64,000 nt of DNA from Anas platyrhynchos (lineage: Eukaryota > Chordata > Aves > Anseriformes > Anatidae), in the NCBI RefSeq assembly GCF_047663525.1, contig NC_092616.1:2083501-2147500 (forward strand). Direction: 5' to 3'. Shown in pieces: positions 45,301-55,100 of this stretch. Position numbers and translations under genes: made by a program. The notes below the pieces were generated by a model. The model had not been told where the DNA came from. It saw only the letters and a list, made by a program, of their open reading frames with translations, and ran no database searches. The first letter of the stretch is position 1; the number at the start of each line of letters is the position of its first letter.

Positions 45301-47687
45301 GCCCTGCGGCCTGAGATTCCCCTCAGAGAGAACTGCCTGCATGTGGAGGGGAATTTAGGCTACCTTTTCTGGTGTTGTGGGAAGCTTGACAACAAACCCC
45401 ATGCGTGAACGTGACGCAAAAGGGATGCCATGTCCCGTGCAACACCAGGAGGATTACTGCCAGCAAGCTGCAACGGGTAGGAGGCCAGCCTTCTTCAAGC
45501 CCGTGTCATTTCTTTGCCGGGTTTCATCTGACTGTGAGGACAAGGCCAGAGGCCAAAGTGTGGTTCGCCTCGCAGCAGCAAGCTGCAGGAGAGTGCAGGA
45601 TCAGAGGAGGTAAGGGTCCGTGCTGTCTGGGGGTGGTCCCTGCCCCATGCTGGCTGACTGCAACCAGCTTAAAAGGCAGTGCCCATGCGGCTGCTCTGAA
45701 GAGCTTCCTCCTTTCCTAGTTTCATTGTGCCATCCTGGCAAGCTGCTGCAGAGGCGGAAGCTTTCCCTCCCCACGGTGAGAAGCTGGGAGCCAGGCACGA
45801 GGCAGCAAGATCTGGAGAAGAAGCCTTCCACCAGGTGAGACCCTTGGGGGAAAGGAGGAAGGAGCCACTTGCAGCCACACAGGAGAGATGTCCCCTGTGG
45901 ACCCACCAGGCGCAGGGACTCAGAAAGGCTCCTGACACCCGTCCCGGAGGAGGCCGCTCTCTCCACGCATGGCAAGCGTGCAGCACGTTTGCCTGAGACT
46001 GGCACGCCAGCTTCATTTTCCACCAGGGCCCTGATCCTTGGGGGAGCTGGATGCAGAGCCGTGTTGCAGAAGCTCTTGTCCTTTCAGGAGCCCCCCCACA
46101 TTGCAAGAGTCCATCTTTTTGTCTGTGGGAGCAAACGTCCCCTGCGGTTTCTTCCAGCTGCCCCGCAGCTTCTTCCAGCCTAAGGAGCTGTGATACCAGA
46201 TGGAAAGGTTTCTTTCCAAACGATATCCCAGACTTTGTGGCAGGCACAAGAGAGTGCCGAGGGAGGGAGGTGGCATGCCTGCCCTCCTTGCCTGATGGCG
46301 TTCTCCGATGTTGCTGGCTCCCCAGCGATAATCTGCTTTCCACCCATAAACCCGGCTGGGCCGTATTGGTGTCTCTAGGATCCTGTCCTTGCACAAGACA
46401 CTGCTCCTCTCCTTCTGCCACCACAGAGGGCCTGGATACGGGCATCGCGAGCCTTCCTGAAGGCAGCTGGTGCCACTGCTTCGCGGTTGGCTCTCTCCGT
46501 GTCTGCTGAAGCGAACACGGCCAGTCCAACACCCATTCGCTGCGGAACTGCCGTCTGCTGCAGAGGCTGACGCAGCTTGCGAGCGCGGACTGGAGACCGA
46601 ATTCCCCTGGGCTCATGCAGCCTCCCGGTGTCTGTTTGCAGTGTGCTCCCCCCGTGTCCAGGCAGCTCCCCCAGGACAAAGAAGACAGACAGGCAGGAAG
46701 CAGCTCCTCAAGCCAAGTCCACCAGCACTGCGCTCCCTACTCCCGAAGCCTCTCAGAGATTGGTGCAGGTACCTGCTCTGCCTTGCTGCAATGACCACGC
46801 GGTTTGGGACTGTACTAAAGCCTCTTTGTGTGGAGCGATCCCAAGCCGGACCCTTGGGATGCGTTCATTTTCACACTTGTTACCTCCTTCTTCTCTTCCT
46901 CGGGAGATGGAAGGTGGTGTCCCGCACACCTTCCCTGCCTCTTGCTGCCTCCCATGTTGCCATGAGCCGCTTCATTTGGACCAGGGGCAATGGAAAAGGA
47001 ATGAGGGCTTTCTGGGTCTTTGATGGCAGAGGTCTTTGGTCCAACAGCTGAGACCAATCCTGTCTGCCGTTGTGTTTTTTGTTTGTTTTCCTCCAGGAGG
47101 TCTGGAACCTGTCCTCGCAGTGGGACCAAACAAAGAGCTCATGGCCCTTGTACCAAAAGCGAATACAGCAAGCCCGGGCAGAAATGGCTGCTTGGGAAGC
47201 CTGGTCTCAGGGGGAGGACCGAGAGACACCTCAGGTACTGGCCGTGACCAACACCGCTGAGAAGAGCAGCGATCCTCCCCGCCAGGGCTCCGAGGGGGGC
47301 AGGTCCCAGGGTGGTGGGAGCAGGACGGGCACCAGGGCGCAGGGCAGGGCTTTGCCTGCTCCTCCCTGTGAGGGAGAGGCTGTCAGCAGAAAGCGAGGGA
47401 TCAAAGCAGCAGCCAGACGTGGGCCGGCAGTGCCGAGTCGCCTGCTTCCCAGGTCCTGCTGCAGGGTCCTTTCAAGGGGTCCTCTGGGAAACAGCAGCCG
47501 TGTGTCCAGTCCTGTCTGATGAGAGCGTCTTCTCCTTGCATCAGGTCACCAGGCAACATGATTGGATTCCCCATCCCCCAGCCCAGCCCAGGAGCAAGGA
47601 GGTCGTGAGGAGGTGGAGGAAGGTTCAGATCCCTGCCGCAGAAGAGGAGTGGAGAGCGGCAGCCAAGCTGGAGAGCCTCCAGCCTGA
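45301..47687 (+). pseudogene. CCDC81-like 3' exons, right arm, HU part deleted
   Basis: Mirror of the copy 1 3' half. The exon at 46642-46768 is 127 bp against 123 bp on the left, because GACA is inserted in 'AAGAAGACAGACAGGCAGG', so the frame breaks. Exons 47097-47234 (46 codons, WDQTKSSWPLYQKR) and 47545-47687 are otherwise intact with AG/GT borders. The final exons and polyadenylation signal are not present, since the palindrome arm ends at 47839 against an LTR. Near 45315 the promoter block is joined directly to sequence that on the left lies 3' of the HU exons: a deletion of about 1.6 kb. Confidence 0.75.
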
Positions 47688-47839
47688 GTAAGTGTGTGCC
47701 GGCTGCGTTCACGTGCTGGGGCACTCGAGTAGCTGCTGAGCGATGTCAGGAGATGTCCAGCAGCCCGGTCCCTGAGTCCTGGGCTTGCCTATGACACCCT
47801 TGGCTTTCTCCTAAAGCGGGCATGACCTTGGTTACCGCC

Positions 47840-48106
47840 TGTTGCCTTCAGTGGGCAGTGGCGACCTGGTTCAGGAACGGCACGGCGACCAACCCCAGGC
47901 CGCTCGGTCCATCGGCTCACAGACACCAATGTGGTGGATGGCAAATGGCGTTTATTGTCGAGTCCCATGGGCTTATATACCCGAGGCCCATAGCGTCACT
48001 TCCGCTTGCTTACATCACAGGCCACACGCTACTGTCCATCAAGGGAGGGGCTCCACCTTTCCGTACAGCACGACATCTTCCGGCCGCCAGACCCTAACTA
48101 CCCACA
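47840..48106 (-). repeat. 3' LTR of class II provirus
   Basis: On minus, starts TGTGGGTAG and ends GGCAACA. It includes a TATATAAG core (plus CTTATATACC about 47971) and AATAAA (plus TTTATT about 47951). It is preceded on minus by the purine tract. Confidence 0.92.
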
Positions 48107-48509
48107 TCTCCCCCCTCCCTATGCACAACCAAATTAGCTAAAATATAACAATCTTAAGATGTAGACATCATAACTTAACTGAAAAACATAAGGCACAATA
48201 ACCAGGAGAAAACTAAGAGGTAACCGGTAACCCTGAGTAAATACACTCTTAAAGTAGTTGTTGGTGTTCTACCAACATAATGTTAACTTTCTCTAACCAA
48301 CTTTTAACAAACAACACAAGCATATTTCGTATACAAGGTCCAAAGATAAGATCACACAAACGCATTGCAGCCCCCACCCACGGAGGCCGCTTCGCTGGTG
48401 TCTGGATTCTGCCAGTGTCTGGATTCCAGAATCCAGTGTCTGGATTCTGCCAGGCTTAGACAAGACGCTTGCTGACTTATTGTCTTCTCATGTCGCCGGG
48501 GTATACAGA

Positions 48510-49622
48510 TTACGGGGGTGCCCGATGATCCATTCCTGTGAACAGAAACTCAGTTTTCATTAGTTTTGTTCTGAAATTGGGGCGTCGGCTGTTTGGAGCT
48601 TCTCTGGCCGCACGAGTTGCCATACCTTCATGGGCCCTCAGGCCCTGGACTTGCGCCTGGGGGGTGATCACTGTTGGGTCCGTACCCATTAGCCGCTGCA
48701 GGCTAGAGCCATACAGTGTGTGATCCGTCCCAGTTACTTGGGCCAGCTGTCTCATACAGTTGTCCCCCCATTCTCGTTTAAAAATGATCATCCCACCCCC
48801 GTCAAAGATCAGTCTACAAGTTTGTTTTATATCAAACGGGAGCATGTCGTCTCCCCTGAAAACACCATCTATGAGGGTGGAGACCATTGCAGAATGAAGC
48901 CCTTTATCCACAATGGCTTTAACAATCGCTTGTACATCCTTAGGGTTTGTTGGTGAGTGAACCCTCTGCCCCCCGTCTGTCACCCAGACCGGGAACGCTA
49001 GCATGGCCGATAGAGCCAAGATGGTGCACGCAATCTTAATTTTCCTCCAATCTGTGAGAGGAATTTCTCCCCCTCGCCGTGCAGCTTTATTTCGGATGGG
49101 GATATTTCTGCTATCTGTCCCCATTTCCTCCTCCGAATGTGAATCGGTATCTGAGCCGGAGTCAGAGCTTGACTGACTGCTCACCTCCGAGTTCCGGTAC
49201 CCTCCAATCGAGTTCCGGCCCCGCCCCCCACCCCTGCGGGGGGGCCGCTCCCTGCCTCGTGGCTCGCCCCGCCGCCTGCTCAGCGAGGCGTTTGCGCCAC
49301 AGGAGCGTGTTTTCGGATGGCCGTTCCGATCGGCTCTCTGCCCCTCTCTCACGCTTCTACCTCCTCCCCGGTCGTCCCCGCAACCGTTCTCTTTTTCGCA
49401 TTTCCACTTGTTAGTAAAACCTAACGCTTCATCCCCGTTCCCGCCGGAGGCTTCTTCACCCGATTCTTCGTCTTCTAGTTCAGCACCGTACTGGGGCGCA
49501 CATGGCCGTGGTCTCTCCCAGATTTCCCCAGGCTCTGGTTCCCCACCGGCACCCCTGGCTTCCTCAGCCGAGCCACCCCACAGCTTCCACAACTTTGATA
49601 CGACCTTCACAAGGGTTTCCAT
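48510..49622 (-). pseudogene. Truncated gag of class II provirus
   Basis: A 370-codon frame with an ATG at 49622-49620, about 80 bp after the primer site. The N-terminal part is matrix-like, followed by a long Arg/Gly/Ser- and acid-rich linker (about residues 40-180). A capsid-like section begins near 'FPVWV' (about residue 207) and carries conserved-looking 'FDIKQTCRLIF' and 'FKREWGDNCM' stretches. It stops shortly after, without the C-terminal capsid domain or nucleocapsid zinc knuckles. The open frame is consistent with youth, but the product is incomplete. Avian class II (alpha/beta-like) affinity is inferred from the start and the capsid pattern. Confidence 0.85.
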
Positions 49623-49703
49623 CTTCCTTGTTGGTCTGGGAGCTTCCTCCCCGCCGGGCTGGTCCCGCCGCTCCGGCCGCCGTTCACCTGAATCCAGGAG
49701 TTT

Positions 49704-49721
49704 TCCCGGGTTTCGGCACCA
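49704..49721 (-). other. Primer binding site, tRNA-Phe type
   Basis: On the minus strand TGGTGCCGAAACCCGGGA, two bases after the LTR end. It is complementary to the 3' end of tRNA-Phe. It confirms orientation and the 5' LTR assignment. Confidence 0.88.
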
Positions 49722-49723
49722 CT

Positions 49724-49990
49724 TGTTGCCTTCAGGGGGCAGTGGCGACCTGGTTCAGGAACGGCACGGCGACCAGCCCCAGGCCGCTCGGTCCATCAGC
49801 TCACAGACACCAATGTGGTGGATGGCAAATGGCGTTTATTGTCGAGTCACATGGGCTTATATACCCGAGGCCCATAGCGTCACTTCCGCTTGCTTACATC
49901 ACAGGCCACACGCTACTGTCCATCAAGGGAGGGGCTCCACCTTTCCGTACAGCACGACATCTTCCGGCCGCCAGACCCTAACTACCCACA
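49724..49990 (-). repeat. 5' LTR of class II provirus
   Basis: 267 bp, four differences from 47840-48106. Its outer edge (ACTACCCACA|CCATTC) adjoins the OR-associated inverted repeat. Confidence 0.92.
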
Positions 49991-49991
49991 C

Positions 49992-52330
49992 CATTCAGAG
50001 TTACCTGTTCTTGAATCTTTCCACCTGAGTTTATCACACGTGGCCGAACACAAATTTTTAGGGTGTTGTCTGTGTTGTCTTTCCACCAGACATTTGGGAA
50101 GTTGAAGTCCCCCACCAGAGTATTTTCCGTAACAAACTCAGTATAGGCCAGTGTGTGATTGGCTCTAAGATATTCCAGGCTTTGATTCAATAACCTGCAA
50201 TGTTCTAGGACCAAAGTCATTGAGCACAAGCTAAAATATCAAAGCTCTTTTGTATTTGTATAGAGAATTCCCATACTCCAAAGTCACCTCTAGAAGAGTC
50301 TGAAATAATGTAGGCAATCACAATTGACATAAGCAAAGGCAGAATTACTGAAGCCAGTTGCAAGGAGTCACAGTGCCTTTCCATGATGACCAGCTGTGGT
50401 GAAGACCTTGGGTTGCTTTGTGTTGACTGAATGCCAGAGGATGTTGGAAAGCAAGAGAACCAAGACTTTGCACATCTCTGGGCCCCAATGGCAGATGCCA
50501 CTCACAGAAGGAGCCTAGGAAACAGCGATATGCTCTGCTGAGAGGCAAAACCCCTCTCACAACAGAAGGGACAGGAACAAATCCTTCATCCCATTTGGCT
50601 GATCTCACAGGAATACCCAGACACAAGGCTGCCAGGCTGTCACCATGGCTGTTGCAGTGTGCCGCTCTGTCAAGGAATAAGTAGCATTTCAGGAGAATCC
50701 ATCCCTATTGCTTCTTCTGCAACTAAATGGCCACTTTTCTGACCCTGTTGGGCTTCTCATGCATTTGACATCACAAAGAAAAGGTGGTGTCTCCTTCCTA
50801 GGGAGGAATAACGCCAATCACCAGTACAGGCTGAGTAGAGGGGGAGGATCACCTCTCTTGGCCTGCTGCAGAACACCCTTCCGAATGCACCCAGTATCCC
50901 ATTGACCTTCTAGGCCACAAGGGCAGATTGCTGTCTCATGCTCAGCATACTGTCCCCCAGGACTCCGAGGTCTCTCTCTGCAGAGCTGCTCTCCTGCTGG
51001 TCAGTGCCCAGCCTCATCTCTCTACCGTGCTGAGGTCCCTCTGAATGGCAGCAGAGCCCTTTGGGATCTCAGATACTCCTCCCAGCTTTGTGTCATCAAC
51101 AAAGGTGCTGGGGGTGCACATCATCCACTTCATTGATGAATAATTTGAAATACAGAGAGGAACTTTGGCATGTCTTGTACCCCTACACACCCAGTTAGGG
51201 CAATTCCTGCTGCAGGAATCAGTCAGCAAAGTGTTTAGAGAGGGCCAGTCAGTGTTTGCTTTGTCTGCTTCCAAGTGTGTTCCCCAGGGGAGACCCTGCT
51301 GCCATCCTGGAGCCGTGAGCCCTGGAGCCCCAGGGCCATGTGCAGGGAGCCTGGTGGGGGGCAGAGCAAGGGAGGCCTTGGGCTGGGCCTCTGCTGCTGA
51401 GCTGGGCCGGGCTCCTGGGCCCAAGGGGAGCTCCTGGCAAGCGGGCAGCGCTGCACAGAGACAGCTCTGCCCAGGAGCAGCTCCTCTGCACAGCGCAGCA
51501 GGGCTGGGGGCACTGCCTGCAGAGATACAGTGCTTAAAGGCAGGCAGAAGTGGCAGCATGCCCAGAGCTCCCTGCCGGAGAAGACTTCCCAGCCCTGCAC
51601 CCGGTAAGTCTCTGGCTGGAGGGCAATGCAGCTGCAGTTCGTGGAGGCAGGAGAAGCCGGGGGTGCAGGCAGGGGTGTCCAGGGCTGTGATGCAGAGCAG
51701 GGTCCCTGCTGTGGCCCAGGGGCTGTGTGCCGGGGCAGGGCCTCTGCGGCCTGCCAGGCTCAGCACTCAGCCTGCCCGGGGAGCTGCCCAGGGCGCTGCG
51801 GGGAGAAGCTGCGGGTGGAAGGAGCCCCCCCTGGCAGGGCAGGGTCCTGCTGCTGGTGGGAGGCTGCTCCCTTCAGCAGCCTGCTCACAGCTCCACAGCA
51901 CACCAAGGGAATTTCGAAGGGAACTTCACTCTCATATTTCTTTAGCCTCTGCTTTCAGTTTTCTCTTCTTCATCCTTGTGGAATTGAAAATAGAGGCTTT
52001 TTTTTTTTTTTTTTTTTTTTTTCTAAAGAGATACTAAGATTCCTAAGCCTTCACGACGAGCATTCCAAGAAGTGTAACACGTCCCTTTACTGCCCACAGA
52101 AAGCTCCATTACCACCTATGCAGTGTCAGCAGGGTCTTTGTGACCTGGGATGTGCCCCCAGCAAGCTGTCCCTGGGCAGAGCCCTGCTGCCAGGAGGTGT
52201 CTGCAGGGCAGAGCTGAACACCCAGCGGGTGGGATGGGGGCTGTGAGCTGCAGGCAGGAGGCGTGGGGACAGAGACCCAGCTGCAGGCAGGGACAGCTGT
52301 AGGCTGCAGAACTGTTCGCAGAGAATGAGA
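49992..52330. repeat. Left arm of the OR-cluster inverted repeat
   Basis: Diverged inverted copy of about 58980-61390. Matching landmarks: AGCTTGTGCTCA/TGAGCACAAGCT (50221 vs 61195), TTGGGGCCCAAA/TCTGGGCCCCAA (50478 vs 60936), the GC-rich block (51300-51835 vs 59515-60005) and the AGGGACAGCTG...GACCCAGCTGCAGGCAGG region (52270-52300 vs 58995-59025). It contains CR1 remnants and a T25-type run (about 51990-52021). It lies upstream of the receptor at 53044. No gene was seen in it. Confidence 0.8.
51015..51170 (-). mobile_element. CR1 fragment, reverse orientation
   Basis: Minus translation shows the CR1 reverse-transcriptase neighbourhood (VDDTKLGGVSE and AAIQRDL motifs) with frame damage. It is the inverted counterpart of part of 60170-60620. 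Confidence 0.8.
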
Positions 52331-53043
52331 GGGAGCTGCTCCCAGAATCTGCATGGCAGAGGCGATTTGGGCACCTCCCTGCCATCCCTGCATTGCTGAT
52401 GCCTTCCATAGTACAGCCTCCTGGACTCTTCCCCTCCCCCAGCACAGATGTCTAGACATAATTGCATGGGAACTTGTTCATGAGTTGCCTGTGGAGTCAG
52501 CGATGTAGAGGATAATTCAGATGCAGCTCAGACACAGATCCTGCACATTCTGCCATGCAGATATGTTAATGGAGGGAAAGCATCCATGTCCCTTCCTGAC
52601 GCGTAGGGTTGTGGAAATGCTATGTGTGGGGCTGTGAATGAGCTGTCTCTGTGTTTGGGTCACCCCATGTTTAGGGCATTCCACTCTTTTCCTGCAAGGG
52701 TTCTGCTGGGCTGCAGGCTGTCCTCCGCTAGGGCACAGCTCTGCCATAGCAGCTCTGTGCTATCCATGGAGAAGACACGTGAGAGATAAGGGCATGGAAA
52801 TGCTACTGGACATTTTGACTAGGTCAGATGCAAGGATCTGTCTGTCTCTTGCTACGTGGGGAGAAGTGAGACAATCCCCAAGAGTTGAGGAGTTTGGAGA
52901 TCTGCACATTGAAATTGGATTATTTTGACCTCAGCACACTATTCCCAGGTTTGTACAAAAAATCAAGTTTTCCTCACAGAGTCTGGCATAATATCTTGCT
53001 GTATTTTCCTCCTCAGACAGGTCCCCACGCCCAGAGGAATCAA

Positions 53044-53979
53044 ATGTCCAACAGCAGCTCCATCGCTGAGTTCCTCCTCCTACCATTTGCAGAGACGTGG
53101 GAGCTGCAGCTCCTGCACTTCGCGCTCTTCCTGGGCATCTACCTGGCTGCCCTCCTGGGCAACGGCCTCATCGTCACCACTGTAGCCTGCGACCACCGCC
53201 TCCACACCCCCATGTACTTCTTCCTCCTCAACCTCGCCCTCCTCGACCTGGGCTGCATCTCTACAACTGTCCCCAAAGCCATGGCCAATTCCCTCTGGGA
53301 CACCAGGGCCATTTCCTACTCGGGATGTGCTGCACAGGTCTTTCTGTTTGTCTTCTTGATATCAGCAGAGTATTTTCTTCTCACTGTCATGTCCTATGAC
53401 CGCTATGTTGCCATCTGCAAGCCTCTGCATTACAGGAGCCTCCTGTGCAGCAGATCTTGTGTCCAGATGGCAGCAGCTGCCTGGGGTAGTGGGGTTCTCA
53501 ATGCTGTTATGCACACTGCCAATACATTTTCCCTGCCCCTCTGCCAAGGTAATGCTCTGGACCAATTCTTCTGTGAAATCCCCCAGATCCTCAAGCTCTC
53601 TTGCTCACACTCCTACCTCAGGGAAATTGAGCTTCTCACATTTAATGGTTTTCTGTTTTGGGGGTGTTTTGTTTTCATTCTTTTCTCCTATGTACAGATC
53701 TTCAGGGCTGTGCTGAGGATGCCCTCTGAGCAGGGCCAGCACAAACTCTTCTCCACATGCCTCCCTCACCTGGCTGTGGTCTTTCTGTTTCTCAGCACAG
53801 GCATGTTTGCCTACCTGAAGCCCCCTTCCAACGCCTCCCCATCCCTGAGCCTAGTGATGGCTTTCCTGTACTCGGTGATGCCCCCAGCAATGAACCCCCT
53901 CATCTACAGCATGAGGAACCAGGAGCTCAAGAATGCCATTAGGAAAGTGATGTCATGGATGTATTTCAGGATATGCTGA
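53044..53979 (+). CDS. Olfactory receptor, OR14 family (OR14C36-like)
   Basis: An intact 311-residue receptor in one exon, a seven-helix G-protein-coupled odorant receptor of sensory-neuron cilia. Visible hallmarks: N-terminal NSSS glycosylation site at residue 3, LLGNG in TM1 (about 38-41), PMYFFL before TM2 (56-61), Cys95, MSYDRYVAICKPLHY at the end of TM3 (DRY 119-121), FSTCLPHLAVV in TM6 and NPLIYSMRN in TM7. The start ATG (53044) is 26 bp after a strong acceptor (TTTTCCTCCTCAG ending 53017), as in OR genes with noncoding 5' exons. Length and motifs fit the avian gamma-c group. The exact paralogue name cannot be settled by eye. No defect was seen. Confidence 0.95.
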   Translation: MSNSSSIAEFLLLPFAETWELQLLHFALFLGIYLAALLGNGLIVTTVACDHRLHTPMYFFLLNLALLDLGCISTTVPKAMANSLWDTRAISYSGCAAQVFLFVFLISAEYFLLTVMSYDRYVAICKPLHYRSLLCSRSCVQMAAAAWGSGVLNAVMHTANTFSLPLCQGNALDQFFCEIPQILKLSCSHSYLREIELLTFNGFLFWGCFVFILFSYVQIFRAVLRMPSEQGQHKLFSTCLPHLAVVFLFLSTGMFAYLKPPSNASPSLSLVMAFLYSVMPPAMNPLIYSMRNQELKNAIRKVMSWMYFRIC

Positions 53980-54409
53980 GGAAACTCATTGTGCCTTTCT
54001 GCAGCTATAAACTGCTTCTTTCCTTCTTCAGATGAATTACAGTTTATGTAAAGACATGGAAAGCCTGTCTTAACTTCTGGAAGTATTTGTTTGGTTTTGT
54101 TTTTCTTTTTCCCTGTGTGATAATGTTTTCCATAAAGAAATGCTGTTTTTCATCCTGCTGTACTCAATTACCAACATATAAGAGACTCATGAAAAGGACC
54201 CTAAAGGTCATGTAATTTCAGCCCCTCTGTTCTGGGCAGGATTGCCAAGCACTAAAGTAGGCTGCGCGGAGCCACAGCCAGCCTGATGCATATCTTGTGT
54301 GACCCTGAGGCTTTGCATAAATAAGGAGCCAGAGCCTTTGTGTATTTAAACAAAATAAATGAAACCAAAACAACTTCTTTGTCTGAGACCCACTCTCAGC
54401 TGATCAGGA

Positions 54410-55100
54410 AGTAATGGCAATAGCAAACACCCTTCTGGCTGCAGCAGCTCGGGTCAGGCTGCCCTGGCCCTGGGGCAGTGGGAGATGCTTGAGGACCTCC
54501 AGGGATGGCACGGAGGGGCGGCAAGCCTCTGAGGATCTTCTGCAGAAGAGAGCAGGGGGCACAGCAGGGGACACTGACCTCTGTACGCTTGTGCCATGGA
54601 TGTCCGTGTCTGTGGGGCTGAGCCCTCTGTGCCCCCAGGAGCTGCTGTGGCCTTCAGAGGGGCTGTGGCTGTGATGGCAGTGCCCAGAGCCCTGCAGCAA
54701 CTTACAGTAGGCACTGACATGGGGCTAGTGCCACTGGGCTGGGCAAAAGGCAGGGAGGTGAGCAGAGGGCAGGGAGGTGGGCAGGGGGCAGGGAGGTCAA
54801 GAGCTGGCACTCAGGACCCGTGTCAGGGGAATGGCCAACCGTGCTGGTCTTGGTCCTGGCCCACATCCCTGCAGACCTGGAGCTGGGCTGTCTGCAGATG
54901 CCCCCATGGGACATGGCTGGGTCAGGGCAGAGCCATGGGCTGGAGGAGGCTGCAAAGGAAGAAGGGCCATGGCAGGAGGGGACCATTAGGACATTACAAT
55001 CCTAATGACATTACAATCTTAATGCCATTAGGATTGTAATGGGGGGAGCTCGACCAAGCCCTGAATGTGCACTGCCATGTGCAGCGCCTTGGCAGCACGG
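54410..55100 (+). repeat. OR 3'-flank block, copy 2
   Basis: Downstream flank of the receptor at 53044, sharing segments with 30770-31110 and, inverted, with 61380-61930 and 56620-56770. It contains degenerate GGCAGGGAGGTG units (about 54750-54795). Frames here are GC-driven and not conserved as protein. Confidence 0.7.
54992..55041. repeat. Perfect 16-bp inverted repeat
   Basis: CATTACAATCCTAATG (54992-55007) and CATTAGGATTGTAATG (55026-55041) are exact reverse complements with an 18-bp loop, which itself contains another CATTACAATC. It lies in the OR 3' flank; the matching flank near 61440 (ATTATAATCCCAATGG) is only partly similar. It could form a hairpin. Confidence 0.85.

Larger units (their letters stand above)
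35348..47839. repeat. Large imperfect palindrome of CCDC81-like modules
   Basis: Left-arm modules in order: 3' exons (35348 to about 37860), HU exons copy 1 (to 39510), promoter plus LTR piece (39511-40475), HU exons copy 2 (40476-42264). Right-arm modules, inverted: HU exons copy 3 (42898-44339), LTR piece plus promoter (44340-45310), 3' exons (to 47839). Paired positions give near-constant sums (about 84813-84818 inside, 83183-83187 outside). The difference corresponds to about 1.6 kb with HU copy 1 missing from the right arm. The spacer at 42265-42897 is single-copy and holds the extra first HU exon. Arms are very similar by eye. The right arm stops exactly at an LTR (47840). Confidence 0.92.
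47840..49990 (-). mobile_element. Short class II (ERVK-like) provirus, LTR-gag-LTR
   Basis: Two 267-bp LTRs (47840-48106, 49724-49990) differing at only four positions by eye. On the minus strand, in order: 5' LTR, tRNA-Phe primer site, gag start, no pol or env, a purine tract (48107-48120, AGGGAGGGGGGAGA on minus) and the 3' LTR. The internal part is only 1.6 kb, so it depends on other elements for movement. The expected short target duplication is absent: the left flank ends GTTACCGCC and belongs to the palindrome, while the right flank starts CCATTCAGAG and belongs to the OR block. Confidence 0.9.
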
